From: Rubritepida flocculans DSM 14296
Lineage (GTDB): Bacteria; Pseudomonadota; Alphaproteobacteria; Acetobacterales; Acetobacteraceae
Assembly: GCF_000425365.1 (NCBI RefSeq)
Contig: NZ_AUDH01000006.1
Coordinates: 62,001-126,000 of the forward strand
Length of the DNA: 64,000 nucleotides
Direction of reading: 5' to 3'
Numbering within the stretch: position 1 is the first letter of the stretch; each line of letters starts with the position of its first letter. Position numbers and translations under genes: made by a program. Below, piece by piece: positions 9,540 to 21,268 of the stretch. Below the pieces are notes generated by a model that was not told where the DNA came from, ran no database searches, and worked only from the letters and a program-made list of their open reading frames with translations.

Positions 9540-11004
9540 GCTGCTCGCGCGCTGCGGAGAGCCCCCCGGGGGCACGGGGAACGCCGCGGCGCTGCGCATC
9601 GCCGGCCTGACGGCCGACAGCCGCGCCGTCCGCCCGGGCTTCCTCTTCGCCGCCCTGCCCGGCGCGCGCACCGATGGGGCGCGCTTCCTCGCCGAGGCCG
9701 TGGCCCGGGGTGCGGCGGCGGTGCTGGCACCCCCCGGCCTCGCCTGGCCCGAGGGCGTGGCGCGGCTGCCCGTGGTGGAGAGCGCCGAACCCCGCGCCCT
9801 GCTCGCGCGCCTCGCCGCCGCCTTCCACGGCGCGCAGCCCGAGGTGGTCGTCGCCGTCACCGGCACCAACGGCAAGACGAGCACGGTGGATTTCCTGCGC
9901 CAGCTTCTCTCGGGCGCGGGGCACCGCGCCGCCTCGCTGGGCACGCTCGGCCTCATCGCCGAGGGCTTCCCGGCCGGCGAGAGCCTCACCACGCCCGACC
10001 CCGTGGCGCTGCATGCGAGCCTCGCCGCGCTGGCGCGGGCGGGGGTGACGCATCTCGCCATGGAGGCGAGCTCGCACGGGCTCGACCAGCGCCGCCTCGA
10101 CGGGGTGCGCCTCGCCGCCGCGGGCTTCACGAACCTCACGCGCGACCATCTCGACTACCACGGCAGCATGGCCGCCTATCGCGCCGCCAAGCTGCGGCTG
10201 TTCGAGGCGCTGCTGCCCCCGGGCGCGCCCGCCGTGCTGCACGCCGACATGGAGGCCGAGACGCTGGCCGCGCTGCGCGAGATCGCTGCGCGCCGGGGCC
10301 TCCTCGCCATCGAGGTGGGCGAGGCGGGGCGCGACATCCGCCTGCTGGCGCAGACGCCCCTGCCGCGCGGCCAGCGCCTGCTGCTGGAGATGGAGGGCGC
10401 GCGCGCGGAGGTCGAGCTCGCCCTGCCCGGCCGCTTCCAGGCGGACAATGTGCTGGTGGCGATGGGCCTCGCGCGGGCGCTCGGGCTCGGGCGCGAGCGG
10501 CTGCTCGCCCTGCTGCCCGGCCTGCTTGGCGTGCGCGGGCGGATGGAACTCGCCGCCACCCTGCCGAACGGCGCGGCCGTCTATGTGGACTACGCCCACA
10601 CGCCGGATGCGCTGAGCCGGCTGCTCGCCGCGCTGCGCCCGCATGTCGCGCCCGGCGCGCGGCTGCATGTGCTCTTCGGCGCGGGCGGGGAGCGCGATCC
10701 GGGCAAGCGCCCGCTGATGGGCGCGGCGGCGGCCGCGGCGGCCGACCTGGTCTGGATCACCGACGACAACCCGCGCGGCGAGGACCCCGCCGCCATCCGC
10801 GCCGCCATCCTCGCCGCCGCGCCCGGCGCGCGCGACGCCGGCCCGCGCGAGGCCGCCATCGCCGCCGCACTCGCCGCGCTCGGCCCGGGCGATGTTCTGG
10901 CGGTGGCCGGCAAGGGGCATGAGCGCGGCCAGACCATCGCGGGCGTCACCCACCCCTTCGACGACGCTGAGGTGGTGCGCCGCCTCGCCGGGGGCGGCGC
11001 ATGA
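9526..11004 (+). CDS. murE: UDP-MurNAc-tripeptide synthetase MurE (meso-DAP adding)
   Basis: The protein has 492 residues with three Mur-ligase domains. The ATP loop is VTGTNGKTS with K117. The DNPR signature at 414-417 is the marker of meso-diaminopimelate specificity, as opposed to lysine. The enzyme adds the third stem-peptide residue to UDP-MurNAc-L-Ala-D-Glu in the cytoplasm. The start is GTG at 9526, inside the end of ftsI; no in-frame ATG gives the conserved N-terminus. DapA, encoded at 32768-33649, belongs to the pathway that makes its DAP substrate. Confidence 0.97.
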   Translation: MTLDELLARCGEPPGGTGNAAALRIAGLTADSRAVRPGFLFAALPGARTDGARFLAEAVARGAAAVLAPPGLAWPEGVARLPVVESAEPRALLARLAAAFHGAQPEVVVAVTGTNGKTSTVDFLRQLLSGAGHRAASLGTLGLIAEGFPAGESLTTPDPVALHASLAALARAGVTHLAMEASSHGLDQRRLDGVRLAAAGFTNLTRDHLDYHGSMAAYRAAKLRLFEALLPPGAPAVLHADMEAETLAALREIAARRGLLAIEVGEAGRDIRLLAQTPLPRGQRLLLEMEGARAEVELALPGRFQADNVLVAMGLARALGLGRERLLALLPGLLGVRGRMELAATLPNGAAVYVDYAHTPDALSRLLAALRPHVAPGARLHVLFGAGGERDPGKRPLMGAAAAAAADLVWITDDNPRGEDPAAIRAAILAAAPGARDAGPREAAIAAALAALGPGDVLAVAGKGHERGQTIAGVTHPFDDAEVVRRLAGGGA

Positions 11005-12368
11005 GCCCGCTCTGGACCGCGGCGGAGCTGCGCGAGGCGACGGGCGGCGTCTGCGCCGATTCCCTCGCGGTGCACGGCGTCTCCATCGACACGCGCAGCC
11101 TCGCGCCGGGGGATCTCTTCGTCGCGCTGCGCGCGGCGCGCGACGGGCACGACTTCGTGCCCGAGGCCTTCGCCAAGGGTGCCGCGGCGATGGTGGAGCG
11201 CGACATCCCCGACGGCCCCACGCTGCGCGTGGCCGACACGCTCGCGGGCCTCACCGCCCTCGGCGCGGCGGGGCGGGCGCGCAGCCGGGCGCGCGTGGTC
11301 GCCGTCACGGGCTCGGTGGGCAAGACCACGACGAAGGAGATGCTGCGCCGGGCCATGCAGGCGCTGGGCGAGACGCACGCCTCCGCCGCCAGCCACAACA
11401 ACCACTGGGGCGTGCCGCTGACCCTCGCGCGCATGCCGCGCGCGACGGAATGGGCGGCGCTGGAGATCGGCATGAACCACCGCGGCGAGATCGCGCCCCT
11501 CTCGCGCCTCGCCGCGCCGCATGTCGCCATCGTCACCGCCATCGGCACGGCGCATATCGGCAACCTCGGCAGCCAGGAGGCCATCGCCGAGGAGAAGGCG
11601 GACATCACGGCGGGGCTGACGCCGGGGGCAGGGGTCGCGATCCTGCCGCGCGAGAGCCCCTTCTTCGCGCGCATGGCCGGCATCGCCGAGGCGCGGGGCG
11701 CGCGCGTGCTGGGCTTCGGCGAGGACGCGGAGGCCGAGGCGCGGCTCCTCTCCTACCAGGGCGAGGCCGCAGGCGGGGTGGCGGAGTTCGATCTGCTCGG
11801 CCGGCACGTCAGCCTTCGCCTCGCCCAGCCGGGGCGGCACATGGCGCTGAACGCGCTCGCCGCACTCGCCGCCATCCAGGCGGCCGGGGGCGATGCGGGG
11901 CTCGCCGCCGCGGCGCTGGAGGGCTTCGGCGCGGGGGCCGGGCGCGGGCAGATCCGCCCCATCCCCACCGCCGATGGCGGCAGGGCGCTGCTGCTGGACG
12001 AGAGCTACAACGCCTCCGACAGCGCGGTGCGCGCCGCGCTCGCGGTGCTGGCGGCCCAGCCCGCGCGGCGGCGCATCGCCGTGCTGGGGGACATGCTGGA
12101 ACTGGGCGAGTTCGGCCCCGCCCTGCATGCCGGGCTTGCGCCCGACGCAGCCCGGGCCGACCTCGTGTTTGCCTGCGGGCCGCTCATGGGGCATCTCTTC
12201 GCCGCGCTTCCGCCCGACCGGCGGGGGGCGCATGTCCCGGACGCCGCGAGTCTCGCGCCGCTGGTCGCGGCCGCGCTGCGCGACGGGGACGCCGTGCTCG
12301 TCAAAGGCTCGCTCGGCATGCGGATGGCCGAGATCGTCCGCGCGCTGACCGAGAGGAACGCCCCATGA
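11001..12368 (+). CDS. murF: UDP-MurNAc-tripeptide:D-Ala-D-Ala ligase MurF
   Basis: The protein has 455 residues with the three-domain Mur-ligase layout. The ATP loop is [12 protein letters not shown] with K108; the central domain has [22 protein letters not shown] and [15 protein letters not shown]. It attaches D-Ala-D-Ala to UDP-MurNAc-tripeptide, the last cytoplasmic step before MraY. It starts with ATG overlapping the murE stop by 4 nt and ends overlapping mraY by 4 nt. Confidence 0.97.
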   Translation: MSPLWTAAELREATGGVCADSLAVHGVSIDTRSLAPGDLFVALRAARDGHDFVPEAFAKGAAAMVERDIPDGPTLRVADTLAGLTALGAAGRARSRARVVAVTGSVGKTTTKEMLRRAMQALGETHASAASHNNHWGVPLTLARMPRATEWAALEIGMNHRGEIAPLSRLAAPHVAIVTAIGTAHIGNLGSQEAIAEEKADITAGLTPGAGVAILPRESPFFARMAGIAEARGARVLGFGEDAEAEARLLSYQGEAAGGVAEFDLLGRHVSLRLAQPGRHMALNALAALAAIQAAGGDAGLAAAALEGFGAGAGRGQIRPIPTADGGRALLLDESYNASDSAVRAALAVLAAQPARRRIAVLGDMLELGEFGPALHAGLAPDAARADLVFACGPLMGHLFAALPPDRRGAHVPDAASLAPLVAAALRDGDAVLVKGSLGMRMAEIVRALTERNAP

Positions 12369-13453
12369 TCCCGCTTCTGCTCGGCCCGCTCGCCGACGAC
12401 TTCATCCTGTTCAACCTGGTGCGCTACACCACCTTCCGCGCCGGCGCCGCCTGCATGACGGCGCTGCTGATCTGCCTCGTCTTCGGCAACGCCATCATCG
12501 CCTGGCTGCGCAGCTTCCAGCGCGGCGGCCAGCCGATCCGCGAGGACGGGCCGCAGAGCCACCTGATCACCAAGAAGGGCACGCCCACCATGGGCGGGCT
12601 GCTCATCCTGCTCGCGCTCAGCGTGGGCGTGCTGCTCTGGGCGGATCTGCGCAACGGCTTCGTCTGGGCGGTGCTGTTCGTCACGCTCGGCTATGGCGGC
12701 CTCGGCTTCCTCGACGACTGGCTGAAGGTGACGAAGCGCAACACCAGGGGCGTCTCGGGCCGGGCGAAGCTGCTGGCGCAGGGCGCGATCGGCCTTCTCG
12801 CCGGCGTCTGGATCATGCTGCTGCTGCCGCCCGCGCTGAACTCCAACCTCGCCGTGCCGGTGTTCAAGGAGGTGCTGATCCCGCTCGGGCTGCTTTTCCC
12901 GCTGGTGGGGATGTTCGTGATGATGGGCGCCTCCAACGCGGTGAACCTGACGGACGGGCTGGACGGGCTCGCCATCGTGCCGGTGATGATCGCAGCCGCC
13001 GTCTTCGCGCTGATCGCCTATCTCGTCGGCAACCGCGTCTTCGCGGACTATCTGCAGCTTCATGGCGTCCCGGGGGCGGGGGAGCTTGCGGTGTTCTGTT
13101 CGGCGCTGATCGGCGCCTCGCTCGGCTTCCTGTGGTTCAACGCGCCGCCCGCGGCGGTGTTCATGGGCGATACGGGCTCCCTCGCGCTCGGCGGCGCGCT
13201 GGGCTCCATCGCGGTGGCGACGAAGCACGAGATCGTGCTCGCCATCGTGGGCGGGCTGTTCGTGGTCGAGACGCTCTCCGTCATCATCCAGGTGTTCTGG
13301 TTCAAGCGCACGGGGCGGCGCGTCTTCCTGATGGCGCCGCTGCACCATCATTTCGAGAAGAAAGGCTGGGCGGAGGCAACCATCGTGATCCGCTTCTGGA
13401 TCATCGCCATGGTGCTCGCCCTCATCGGTCTTTCCACGCTGAAGATCCGATGA
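12365..13453 (+). CDS. mraY: Phospho-MurNAc-pentapeptide transferase MraY
   Basis: The protein has 362 residues and about ten membrane helices. Signature blocks include [23 protein letters not shown] with its aspartate pair, [25 protein letters not shown], and the histidine run [11 protein letters not shown] near residue 325. It transfers phospho-MurNAc-pentapeptide to undecaprenyl phosphate, making lipid I at the inner membrane. ATG overlaps the murF stop, and its own stop overlaps the murD start. Confidence 0.98.
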   Translation: MIPLLLGPLADDFILFNLVRYTTFRAGAACMTALLICLVFGNAIIAWLRSFQRGGQPIREDGPQSHLITKKGTPTMGGLLILLALSVGVLLWADLRNGFVWAVLFVTLGYGGLGFLDDWLKVTKRNTRGVSGRAKLLAQGAIGLLAGVWIMLLLPPALNSNLAVPVFKEVLIPLGLLFPLVGMFVMMGASNAVNLTDGLDGLAIVPVMIAAAVFALIAYLVGNRVFADYLQLHGVPGAGELAVFCSALIGASLGFLWFNAPPAAVFMGDTGSLALGGALGSIAVATKHEIVLAIVGGLFVVETLSVIIQVFWFKRTGRRVFLMAPLHHHFEKKGWAEATIVIRFWIIAMVLALIGLSTLKIR

Positions 13454-14787
13454 GGCCCTTCGCCGGACAGCGCATCGCCGTCGTCGGGCTCGGCAAGGCC
13501 GGGCTGCCGGCGGCGCGGCGCCTCGCCGAATGGGGCGCCGAGGTGACCTGCTGGGACGACCGCGAGGCGGCGCGCGCCGAGGCCGCCGCCGCGGGGCTGC
13601 GCGTCGCCGACCCGGCGGCGGGCTTCGCCTTCGACGCGCTGCTGCTCTCGCCCGGCATCCCGCATGGCCTGCCCGCCCCGCACCCGGCGGCGGCGGCGGC
13701 GCGCGCGGCGGGCGCGCCCATCCTGAGCGACGTGGAGTTCCTGCACCGCGCGGTGCGCGCGGCCGGTTCGCGCGCGCGCTTCGCGGGAGTCACCGGCACC
13801 AACGGCAAGAGCACCACCACCGCGCTGCTCGGCCATCTGCTCGCCTCCGCCGGCATCGCCTGCGCGGTGGGCGGCAATCTCGGCCCGCCCGCGCTGGGGA
13901 TGCCCCTGCTGGGCGACGACGGCGTCTATGTGCTCGAGATGTCGAGCTACACGCTGGAGCGAATCGAATCGGTTCGATTCCACTGCGCGGCGATGCTCAA
14001 CCTCTCGCCCGACCATCTGGACCGCCACGGCGACATGGCGGGCTACCGCGCCGCCAAGGCGCGCATCTTCGCGCGCCAGCAGGCGGGGGACCTCGCCGTG
14101 CTCGGCCAGGAGGACGAGTGGACGCGCTCCCTCGCCGGCGAGGTGGCGGGGCGCGTGCTGCCCCTCGGCCCCGGCGGCGTCTGGTGGGAGGGGCGGCTGT
14201 TGCGCGACGCGGAGGGCGTGCTGGCCGATCTCTCGCGCTGCCCCACCCTGCCCGGCGCGCACAACGCGCAGAACGCGGCGGCGGCGGCGGCCATGGCGAT
14301 GTTCCTCGGCGTGCCGCGCGAGGCGATCGCGCCGGGCCTTGCGGCCTATCCCGGCCTGCCGCACCGGCAGGAGATCGTGGGGCGCATCGGCGGCGTCACC
14401 TTCGTCAACGACAGCAAGGCCACCAACGCGGATTCGGCGGCGCGGGCGCTCGCCTCCTATCCGCGCGTGGTCTGGATCGCGGGCGGCATGGGCAAGGAGG
14501 GTGGGATCGCGCCCCTCGCCCCCTGGTTCCCGCGCATCGCCGAGGCCTTCCTGATCGGGCGCGACGCACCGGCCTTCGCCGCGACGCTCGCCGCGCATGG
14601 CGTGCCGCACGCGCTCTGCGGCACGCTCGAGCAGGCGGTTCCGCGCGCGGCCGAGGCGGCGCGGCGCGGCGCGGCGGATGTGGTGCTGCTCTCGCCCGCC
14701 GCCGCCTCCTGGGACCAGTTCACCGGCTTCGACCAGCGCGGCGACCGCTTCCGCGCCCTGGTCGCGGCGCTCGAAGGGGGCGGCTGA
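13450..14787 (+). CDS. murD: UDP-MurNAc-L-alanine:D-glutamate ligase MurD
   Basis: The protein has 445 residues. It has an N-terminal Rossmann-like domain ([17 protein letters not shown]), the ATP loop [11 protein letters not shown] with K120, the central [10 protein letters not shown] and [11 protein letters not shown], and the C-terminal [17 protein letters not shown]. It adds D-glutamate to UDP-MurNAc-L-Ala. At codons for ERIESVRF the DNA at 13961-13980 forms a perfect 8-bp inverted repeat using codons (CGA, GAA, GTT) that are rare in this GC-rich setting. It overlaps mraY by 4 nt and ftsW by 1 nt. Confidence 0.97.
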   Translation: MRPFAGQRIAVVGLGKAGLPAARRLAEWGAEVTCWDDREAARAEAAAAGLRVADPAAGFAFDALLLSPGIPHGLPAPHPAAAAARAAGAPILSDVEFLHRAVRAAGSRARFAGVTGTNGKSTTTALLGHLLASAGIACAVGGNLGPPALGMPLLGDDGVYVLEMSSYTLERIESVRFHCAAMLNLSPDHLDRHGDMAGYRAAKARIFARQQAGDLAVLGQEDEWTRSLAGEVAGRVLPLGPGGVWWEGRLLRDAEGVLADLSRCPTLPGAHNAQNAAAAAAMAMFLGVPREAIAPGLAAYPGLPHRQEIVGRIGGVTFVNDSKATNADSAARALASYPRVVWIAGGMGKEGGIAPLAPWFPRIAEAFLIGRDAPAFAATLAAHGVPHALCGTLEQAVPRAAEAARRGAADVVLLSPAAASWDQFTGFDQRGDRFRALVAALEGGG

Positions 14788-15959
14788 TGGCCATCTCGCG
14801 CACCGACACCTCCGTGCTCGGCCGCTGGTGGTGGAGCGTGGACCGCTGGACGCTCGCCGCGCTGCTCGCGCTGGTGGCCATCGGCTATGTGATGATGCTC
14901 TCCGCCTCGCCGGCGGTGGCCGAGCGCATCGGCGCCTCCTCGCGCCACATGTTCCTCGCCCGGCAGGTGCTCTACTCGAGCCTCGCCGTGGTGGTCATGG
15001 TCGTCGTCTCGCTGCTGACGCCGCGCTGGGTGCTGCGGCTGGCCATCCTGGGCGCGCTGGGCGCGCTGGCGCTGACAGCGCTGACGCTGGTGGCCGGCAC
15101 GGAGATCAAGGGCGCGCGGCGCTGGCTCTCGCTGCCGGGCATGTCGCTGCAGCCCTCGGAGTTCCTCAAGCCCTGCCTCGCGGTGGTCTGCGGCTGGCTG
15201 ATCGCCGAGGGCAAGCGCGAGCGGCGCTTCCCCGGCCTCATCCTCGGCTTCGTGCTGGTGGGCGGGGTGGCCTTCCTGCTCAAGCAGCAGCCGGACATCG
15301 GCATGCTCGCCGTCATCGTCGCGGTGTTCCTCGCGCAGGTCTTCGTCTCGGGGATCAACCTGATGTGGGTGGCGCTGGGCGGCGCGGGCGTGGCGGGGCT
15401 CGCGGTCGCGGCCTTCACCCTGCACGGGCATGTGCGCTCGCGCATCCAGCGCTTCCTCGACCCGGAATCGGGCGACAATTTCCAGATCCGCATGTCGCTC
15501 GAGGCCTTCGGCAATGGCGGGCTCTTCGGCCGCGGCCCCGGCGAGGGCCGGGTGAAGGACGTGCTGCCCGACGCGCACGCCGACTTCGTCTTCCCCGTGG
15601 CGGCGGAGGAGTTCGGCCTGCTGACCTGCCTCGTCATCCTCGCCATCTTCGCCTTCGTGGTGATCCGCGGCCTGCTGCGGCTGATGGAGGAGCGCGACCT
15701 GTTCGTCAGCCTCGCCGCCACCGGGCTGCTCGTGCAGTTCGGGCTGCAGGCCTTCATCAACATGGCCTCCTCGCTGCACCTGATCCCGACCAAGGGTATG
15801 ACGCTGCCCTTCGTGAGCTATGGCGGCTCCTCGGTGCTCGCGCTCGCCATCGGCATGGGCTTCCTGCTGGCGCTGACGCGCCGGCGCGGGCCGCGCGCGC
15901 CGGAGGAGGGCGGGCTGAACCCCTACACGGCGGGCCTGCGCGCGCCGTTCCCCACATGA
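14787..15959 (+). CDS. ftsW: Septal peptidoglycan glycosyltransferase FtsW (SEDS family)
   Basis: The protein has 390 residues and about ten membrane helices. SEDS blocks include [31 protein letters not shown] and the end [18 protein letters not shown]. The conserved aspartate of QPDIG corresponds to the catalytic region of SEDS polymerases. It polymerises lipid II into glycan strands at the septum and works with FtsI. ATG at 14787 shares one base with the murD stop; the end overlaps murG by 4 nt. Confidence 0.97.
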   Translation: MAISRTDTSVLGRWWWSVDRWTLAALLALVAIGYVMMLSASPAVAERIGASSRHMFLARQVLYSSLAVVVMVVVSLLTPRWVLRLAILGALGALALTALTLVAGTEIKGARRWLSLPGMSLQPSEFLKPCLAVVCGWLIAEGKRERRFPGLILGFVLVGGVAFLLKQQPDIGMLAVIVAVFLAQVFVSGINLMWVALGGAGVAGLAVAAFTLHGHVRSRIQRFLDPESGDNFQIRMSLEAFGNGGLFGRGPGEGRVKDVLPDAHADFVFPVAAEEFGLLTCLVILAIFAFVVIRGLLRLMEERDLFVSLAATGLLVQFGLQAFINMASSLHLIPTKGMTLPFVSYGGSSVLALAIGMGFLLALTRRRGPRAPEEGGLNPYTAGLRAPFPT

Positions 15960-17086
15960 GGGGCGCCGCGCTGCGCCCCATCGCCATCGCCGCCGGGGGC
16001 ACGGGCGGGCATCTGTTTCCGGCCGAGGCGCTGGCGGCGGAGCTGGCCGCGCGGGGCCAGCGCATCGTGCTGTTCACCGACGCGCGCTCGGCCGCCTTCG
16101 ACAGCCCGGCCTTCGCCAACGCCGAACGCTTCGTGCTGAAGGGCGAGGGGCTGGCGGGGCGGAGCGTGCTGCGCGCGCTGCGCGGGGCGCTCGCGCTCTC
16201 GGCCGGCACGCTCACGGCGCGCAGGCTGCTCAAGCGGCTGGATGCGGCGGCGGTGGTGGGCTTCGGCGGCTATCCCTCCATCCCGCCCGCGCTGGCCGCG
16301 CTGAGCCTCGGCGCGCGGCGGCCGGCGCTGATCCTGCACGAGCAGAACGCGGTGCTGGGCCGGGCGAACCGCGCCCTGGCCGGCCGGGCGGATCTGCTCG
16401 CCCTCTCCTACCCCGAGACGGCGCGGGTGCCCGCCGCCGCGCGCACGCGCCATGTGGGCAACCCGGTGCGCCCCGCGCTCGCCGCGCTGGTCGGAGAGCC
16501 CTACCCCTCCACCGAGGGCGCGCTGCGGCTGCTCGTCACCGGCGGCTCGCTCGGCGCGCGGATCTTCGGCGAGATCGTCCCGCCCGCCGTGGCCGCGCTG
16601 CCCGAGGCGCTGCGCGCGCGCCTGGTGGTGACGCAGCAATGCCGCGTAGAGGATCTGGAGCGGGTGCGCGCCGCCTATGCGGCCGCCAACATCCCCGCCG
16701 AGCTTTCGCCCTTCTTCACCGACATCGCGCGGCGGCTTTCGGGCGCGCATCTCGTGGTCGCGCGCGCGGGGGCCTCGACGGTGGCAGAGCTCGCCTGCGC
16801 CGGGCGGCCCTCCATCCTGATCCCGCTGCCCGGCGCGATCGACGACCACCAGGCGGCCAATGCGCGGGCGCTCGCCGCGGCCGGGGCCGCGCGGGTGCTG
16901 CCCCAGGCGGAGGCGAGTCCCGCCCGGCTCTCCGCCCTTCTCGCCGAATGGCTCGGCTCCGGCGAGAGGCTTGCCGAAGCGGCCCGGCATGCGGCATCCC
17001 TCGCCCGGCCCCAGGCCGCCCGGGAACTCGCGGACGCCGTGATGGACGCCGCGGCCCGCACCGCCACCCACCAGGAGTCCCGCTGA
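15956..17086 (+). CDS. murG: Undecaprenyl-PP-MurNAc-pentapeptide GlcNAc transferase MurG
   Basis: The protein has 376 residues, a GT28 fold. The glycine loop [14 protein letters not shown] is at 13-26, with [14 protein letters not shown] and [13 protein letters not shown] in the first half. The second half has [22 protein letters not shown] and [14 protein letters not shown], where UDP-GlcNAc binds. It makes lipid II on the cytoplasmic face of the inner membrane. It overlaps ftsW by 4 nt and murC by 1 nt. Confidence 0.97.
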   Translation: MRGAALRPIAIAAGGTGGHLFPAEALAAELAARGQRIVLFTDARSAAFDSPAFANAERFVLKGEGLAGRSVLRALRGALALSAGTLTARRLLKRLDAAAVVGFGGYPSIPPALAALSLGARRPALILHEQNAVLGRANRALAGRADLLALSYPETARVPAAARTRHVGNPVRPALAALVGEPYPSTEGALRLLVTGGSLGARIFGEIVPPAVAALPEALRARLVVTQQCRVEDLERVRAAYAAANIPAELSPFFTDIARRLSGAHLVVARAGASTVAELACAGRPSILIPLPGAIDDHQAANARALAAAGAARVLPQAEASPARLSALLAEWLGSGERLAEAARHAASLARPQAARELADAVMDAAARTATHQESR

Positions 17087-18540
17087 TGCGCGCGCTGCCT
17101 CTCTCCATAGGGACCATCCATTTCGTCGGCATCGGCGGCATCGGCATGTCGGGCATCGCCGAGGTGCTGCACAATCTCGGCTATTCCGTGCAGGGCAGCG
17201 ACATCGCGGACGGCTACAACGTGGCCCGGCTGCGCGAGGCCGGCATCCCGGTGATGATCGGCCATGACGCGGCGAATCTGGGCGACGCGCAGGTGGTGGT
17301 CGTCTCCACCGCCGTGAAGCGCGACAACCCGGAGGTGCAGGCCGCGCGCGCGCGCCTCATCCCCGTGGTGCGCCGGGCCGAGATGCTGGCCGAACTCATG
17401 CGCCTCAAATGGGGCATCGCGGTGGGCGGCACCCACGGCAAGACGACGACGACGAGCCTGATCTCCGCCGTGCTCGAGGCCGCCCGGCTCGACCCCACCG
17501 TGATCAACGGCGGCATCATCAACGCCTATGGCACCAACACCCGCATGGGCACGGGCGAGTGGATGGTGGTGGAGGCCGACGAGAGCGACGGCAGCTTCCT
17601 CCGGCTGCCCGCGACCGTCGCGGTCGTGACCAACATGGACGCCGAGCACCTCGACCACTGGGGCAGCGAGGAGGCGATGCGCGAGGGCTACGCGCAGTTC
17701 GTCTCCAACATCCCCTTCTACGGCTTCGCGGTGCTCTGCATGGACCATCCGGCGGTGCAGGCGATGATCCCGCGCCTCGATCGCCGCATCGTGACCTACG
17801 GCTTCTCGCCCCAGGCCGATGTGCGCGCCGAGAAGGTGCTGACCGACCGGCTCGGCGCCACCTTCGAGGTCAGCATCCAGGACCGGCTGACGCGCCGCGT
17901 GCGCACCATGAAGCCCTTCCGCCTGCCCATGCTGGGCGCGCACAACGTGCAGAACGCGCTCGCCGCCATCGCCATCGGGGTGGAGATGGAGGTGGGGGAG
18001 GACGTGATCCGCCAGGCGCTGGCCGGCTTCAAGGGCGTGAAGCGCCGCTTCACCCGCGTGGGCGAGGTGGGCGGCATCCATGTGATCGACGATTACGGCC
18101 ACCATCCGGTGGAGATCGCGGCCGTGCTCAAGGCCGCGCGCCAGGCCGGGGCGCGCGACGTGATCGCGGTGGTGCAGCCGCACCGCTACTCGCGCCTCTC
18201 CCAGCTCTTCGGCGAGTTCTGCACCTGCATGAACGACGCCGGCACGGTGATCGTGGCCGATGTCTATGCCGCCGGCGAGGCGCCCATCCCGGGCGTGGAC
18301 AAGGAGGCGCTTGTGGAGGGGCTGCGCGCGCGCGGCCATCGCAGCGTGGTGCCCCTGCCCTCGCCCGAGCATCTGCCCGAGATGATCCACGCCATCGCCC
18401 GGCCGGGCGACTACGTGGTCTGCCTCGGCGCGGGCAACATCACGGCCTGGGCCCATGCGCTGCCCGAGCAGATCGCGGCGCTGCAGGCGCAGTCGGGCCT
18501 GGCGGGAGGGGCGCGCGTGACGCCGCTGCGCCGTGCCTGA
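17086..18540 (+). CDS. murC: UDP-MurNAc:L-alanine ligase MurC
   Basis: The protein has 484 residues. It has the N-terminal [18 protein letters not shown] dinucleotide-like motif, the ATP loop [12 protein letters not shown] with K119, EADESDGSF in the central domain and [10 protein letters not shown] before the C-terminal domain. It adds the first stem-peptide residue, L-Ala, to UDP-MurNAc in the cytoplasm. ATG at 17086 shares one base with the murG stop. MurB, which makes its substrate, follows 10 nt after the stop. Confidence 0.97.
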   Translation: MRALPLSIGTIHFVGIGGIGMSGIAEVLHNLGYSVQGSDIADGYNVARLREAGIPVMIGHDAANLGDAQVVVVSTAVKRDNPEVQAARARLIPVVRRAEMLAELMRLKWGIAVGGTHGKTTTTSLISAVLEAARLDPTVINGGIINAYGTNTRMGTGEWMVVEADESDGSFLRLPATVAVVTNMDAEHLDHWGSEEAMREGYAQFVSNIPFYGFAVLCMDHPAVQAMIPRLDRRIVTYGFSPQADVRAEKVLTDRLGATFEVSIQDRLTRRVRTMKPFRLPMLGAHNVQNALAAIAIGVEMEVGEDVIRQALAGFKGVKRRFTRVGEVGGIHVIDDYGHHPVEIAAVLKAARQAGARDVIAVVQPHRYSRLSQLFGEFCTCMNDAGTVIVADVYAAGEAPIPGVDKEALVEGLRARGHRSVVPLPSPEHLPEMIHAIARPGDYVVCLGAGNITAWAHALPEQIAALQAQSGLAGGARVTPLRRA

Positions 18541-18550
18541 GGGCGGCCTC

Positions 18551-19489
18551 ATGGACCTGACGGAGCAGGGGCTGCGCGGGCCGCAGGATCGCCGCGCGCT
18601 CGACCTGCCGCCGCCCATCCGCGGCCGCATGGAACGCGCCGCCCCGCTCGCGCCCTTCACCTGGTTCCGGGTGGGGGGGCCGGCGGAATGGCTCGCCCGC
18701 CCGGCCGATGCGGAGGATCTGCTCGCGCTGCTCGCCGGGCTGCCGGCGGAGGCGCCGCTGACCGTCATCGGCGCGGCCTCCAACCTCATCGTCCGCGACG
18801 GCGGGGTGCGCGGCCTGGTGCTGCGCCTGCCCGCGCGCGGCTTCGGCCGCATCGAGGTGGAGGCGGATGGCGTGATCGCCGGCGCCGCCGCGCTCGACGC
18901 CACGGTGGCCGAGCACGCGGCGGCCGCGGAGCTTGCGGGGCTCGAGTTCCTCTGCGGCATCCCGGGCAGCATCGGCGGCGCGGTGGCGATGAACGCCGGC
19001 GCCTACGGGCGCGAGATCGCCGATGTGCTGGACTGGGCGGAGTTCGCCACCCCCGCGGGCCTCGTGCGGCTCGACGCCGCGGCGCTCGGCTTCTCCTATC
19101 GCCATGCCGAACTCCCCCCGCGCGGCGTCCTCACGCGCGCGCGGCTGCGCGCCGCGCCGGGCGAGCGGCCCGCCATCGCCGCGCGCATGGCCGAAATCCG
19201 CGCGGCGCGCGAGGCGAGCCAGCCCGTGCGCGCGCGCACCGGCGGCAGCACCTTCCGCAACCCGCCGGGCCGCAAGGCCTGGGCGCTGATCGATGCGGCC
19301 GGCTGCCGCGGAATGTCGCTCGGCGCGGCGCAGGTCAGCGAGAAGCACTGCAACTTCCTGATCAACACGGGCGGCGCGAGCGCGGCCGAGATCGAGGATC
19401 TGGGCGAGGCGGTGCGCGCGCGCGTGCTCGCGCACAGCGGCGTCGCGCTGGAGTGGGAAATCCGCCGCATCGGAGAGCGCGCATCATGA
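18551..19489 (+). CDS. murB: UDP-N-acetylenolpyruvoylglucosamine reductase MurB
   Basis: The protein has 312 residues, an FAD enzyme reducing UDP-GlcNAc-enolpyruvate to UDP-MurNAc with NADPH. Visible blocks are [13 protein letters not shown], the FAD-binding [34 protein letters not shown], and the catalytic-serine segment [11 protein letters not shown] chose ATG at 18551 because GAGGG stands 7 nt before it. GTG at 18533 would add six residues and overlap the murC stop, but has no good ribosome site. It overlaps ddl by 4 nt. Confidence 0.95.
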   Translation: MDLTEQGLRGPQDRRALDLPPPIRGRMERAAPLAPFTWFRVGGPAEWLARPADAEDLLALLAGLPAEAPLTVIGAASNLIVRDGGVRGLVLRLPARGFGRIEVEADGVIAGAAALDATVAEHAAAAELAGLEFLCGIPGSIGGAVAMNAGAYGREIADVLDWAEFATPAGLVRLDAAALGFSYRHAELPPRGVLTRARLRAAPGERPAIAARMAEIRAAREASQPVRARTGGSTFRNPPGRKAWALIDAAGCRGMSLGAAQVSEKHCNFLINTGGASAAEIEDLGEAVRARVLAHSGVALEWEIRRIGERAS

Positions 19490-20406
19490 CGCATGTGGCG
19501 GTGCTCTACGGCGGCGTCTCGGCCGAGCGCGAGGTGAGCCTCTCCTCCGGCCGGCAGGTGATCGCGGCGCTGCGCGCGGCGGGCTTCGCGGTCACGCCCA
19601 TCGAGGTGACGGAGGATCTTCCCGCCACCATCGGCGCGCTGGCCGCGGCGCGGCCCGAGGCGGTGTTCAACGCCCTGCACGGCCGCTTCGGCGAGGATGG
19701 CTGCATCCAGGGCGTGCTGGACTGGATGGGCCTGCCCTACACCCATTCGGGGGTGCGCGCCTCGGCCATGGCCATGGACAAATCCGCCGCCAAGGCGGTG
19801 TTCCAAGCGCATGGGCTGCCCGTCGCGGCGCATCGCGTGGTCAGCCCCGAGGAGCTGGCCGAGGCCGATCCCCTGCCGCGCCCCTATGTGGTGAAGCCGG
19901 TGGACGAGGGCAGCAGCGTGGGCGTCGCCATCCTGCGGGAGGGCGACAACCGCCGGCGCGAGATCGCGCTCTCCTGGCGGCACGGGCCGCGCATCATGGC
20001 CGAGAGCTACATCCCGGGGCGCGAGCTGACGGTGGCGGTGATGGGCGAGCGCGCGCTCGCGGTCACCGAGATCGCCACCGAGGCGGGCTTCTACGACTAC
20101 GAGGCGAAATACGCCGCGGGCGGCAGCCGCCACCTGCTGCCCGCGCCGGTGCATCCCGCCATCGCCGAGGAGGCGATGCGCGTGGCCCTGGCGGCGCACC
20201 GCGCTCTCGGCTGCCGCGGCGTCTCGCGCGCCGATTTCCGCTACGACGACACGGCGGGCGAGCCGGGCAGGCTCTATCTTCTCGAGGTGAACACCCAGCC
20301 CGGCATGACGCCCACCTCCCTGCTGCCCGAGCAGGCGGCGCATCACGGCATCGGCTTCCCCGAACTCTGCGCCTGGATGGTGCGGGAGGCGCGGCATGGC
20401 GCGTAG
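19486..20406 (+). CDS. ddl: D-alanine-D-alanine ligase
   Basis: The protein has 306 residues, an ATP-grasp enzyme. It begins [19 protein letters not shown] and contains [45 protein letters not shown], and the C-terminal Mg/ATP motif [18 protein letters not shown]. It supplies the D-Ala-D-Ala dipeptide used by MurF. Position and length fit the DdlB type found in dcw clusters. The start overlaps murB by 4 nt; the end overlaps ftsQ by 11 nt. Confidence 0.96.
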   Translation: MTHVAVLYGGVSAEREVSLSSGRQVIAALRAAGFAVTPIEVTEDLPATIGALAAARPEAVFNALHGRFGEDGCIQGVLDWMGLPYTHSGVRASAMAMDKSAAKAVFQAHGLPVAAHRVVSPEELAEADPLPRPYVVKPVDEGSSVGVAILREGDNRRREIALSWRHGPRIMAESYIPGRELTVAVMGERALAVTEIATEAGFYDYEAKYAAGGSRHLLPAPVHPAIAEEAMRVALAAHRALGCRGVSRADFRYDDTAGEPGRLYLLEVNTQPGMTPTSLLPEQAAHHGIGFPELCAWMVREARHGA

Positions 20407-21268
20407 CCCCGCGCGCAAACCGCCCGCCCGCGCCCGCGCGGCCGCGGCGCCGAAGCGGCCCTCGCCCGCCGGGATCTTCCTGCGCCAGCACCGCGGGCTG
20501 CTGCGGGCGGCCGGCTTCGGGCTGCTGCTGATCGCCCTCGTCGGGGCGGGGGCGGCGGGCGTCGCGGCGCTCGACCCCGCGCTGCGCGCGCGCGACGCCG
20601 CCGCCTGGCTGGCCGGGATCGGCCGCGCCCCGGGCCTCGCGGTGCGGGAAATCCGCATCGAGGGGCGGGAGTTCACCCCGCGCGAGGCGCTGCTCGGCGC
20701 CATCGGCATCCTTCCGGGCGAGGCGCTGCTCGACTTCGACCCGCACGCGGCGCGCGCCCGGCTGGAGGAGATCGCCTGGGTGGAGCGCGCGCATGTCGAG
20801 CGGCGCCTCGACGGCACGATCCTGGTGCGGATCGAGGAGCGCAAGGCCTTCGCCATCTGGCAGCGCGAGGGGCGCTTCGCGGTGATCGACCGCCAGGGCC
20901 GGGTGATGGCGACCGAGAGGCTGGAGGCCTTCGGCCCGCTGCCGCTCGTGGTCGGCGCCGGGGCGGAGCGCGAGGCGGCGGCGATGATCGACCTGCTGCG
21001 CAGCGCGCCCGAGATCGCCGACCGCGTGCAGGCGCTGGTGCGCGTCTCGGAGCGGCGCTGGAACCTCCGTCTGCACAACGGCGCGGATGTCCTGCTGCCC
21101 GAGGGGCAGGAGGAGGCCGCGATCGTCCGCCTCGCCGAGCTGCAGGCGCGCGAGCGGCTGCTCGACCGCCCGCTCGCCGCCGTGGACATGCGCCTGCCCG
21201 ACCGGCTGGTGCTGCGCCTGCCCGCCCCCGCCGCGCCCGCGGCGCCGCCCAGGAGCACGCGAGGATGA
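20396..21268 (+). CDS. ftsQ: Cell division protein FtsQ
   Basis: The protein has 290 residues. The cytoplasmic start (about 1-38) is rich in Arg, Ala and Pro. One membrane segment follows (about 40-60, [21 protein letters not shown]), then a periplasmic POTRA domain ([23 protein letters not shown]) and the FtsQ beta domain with [12 protein letters not shown] and VIDRQGRVM. It scaffolds FtsL and FtsB and controls FtsWI activation at midcell. The start codon lies inside the end of ddl; the stop overlaps ftsA by 4 nt. The last 15 residues or so are Ala/Pro-rich. Confidence 0.94.
   Translation: MARSPARKPPARARAAAAPKRPSPAGIFLRQHRGLLRAAGFGLLLIALVGAGAAGVAALDPALRARDAAAWLAGIGRAPGLAVREIRIEGREFTPREALLGAIGILPGEALLDFDPHAARARLEEIAWVERAHVERRLDGTILVRIEERKAFAIWQREGRFAVIDRQGRVMATERLEAFGPLPLVVGAGAEREAAAMIDLLRSAPEIADRVQALVRVSERRWNLRLHNGADVLLPEGQEEAAIVRLAELQARERLLDRPLAAVDMRLPDRLVLRLPAPAAPAAPPRSTRG

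Noticed and set aside
13961-13985. tRNA T-arm-like sequence (GGTTCGATTCC) in murD
   Set aside because: No acceptor stem, D-arm or anticodon arm around it, and it encodes a conserved part of MurD.
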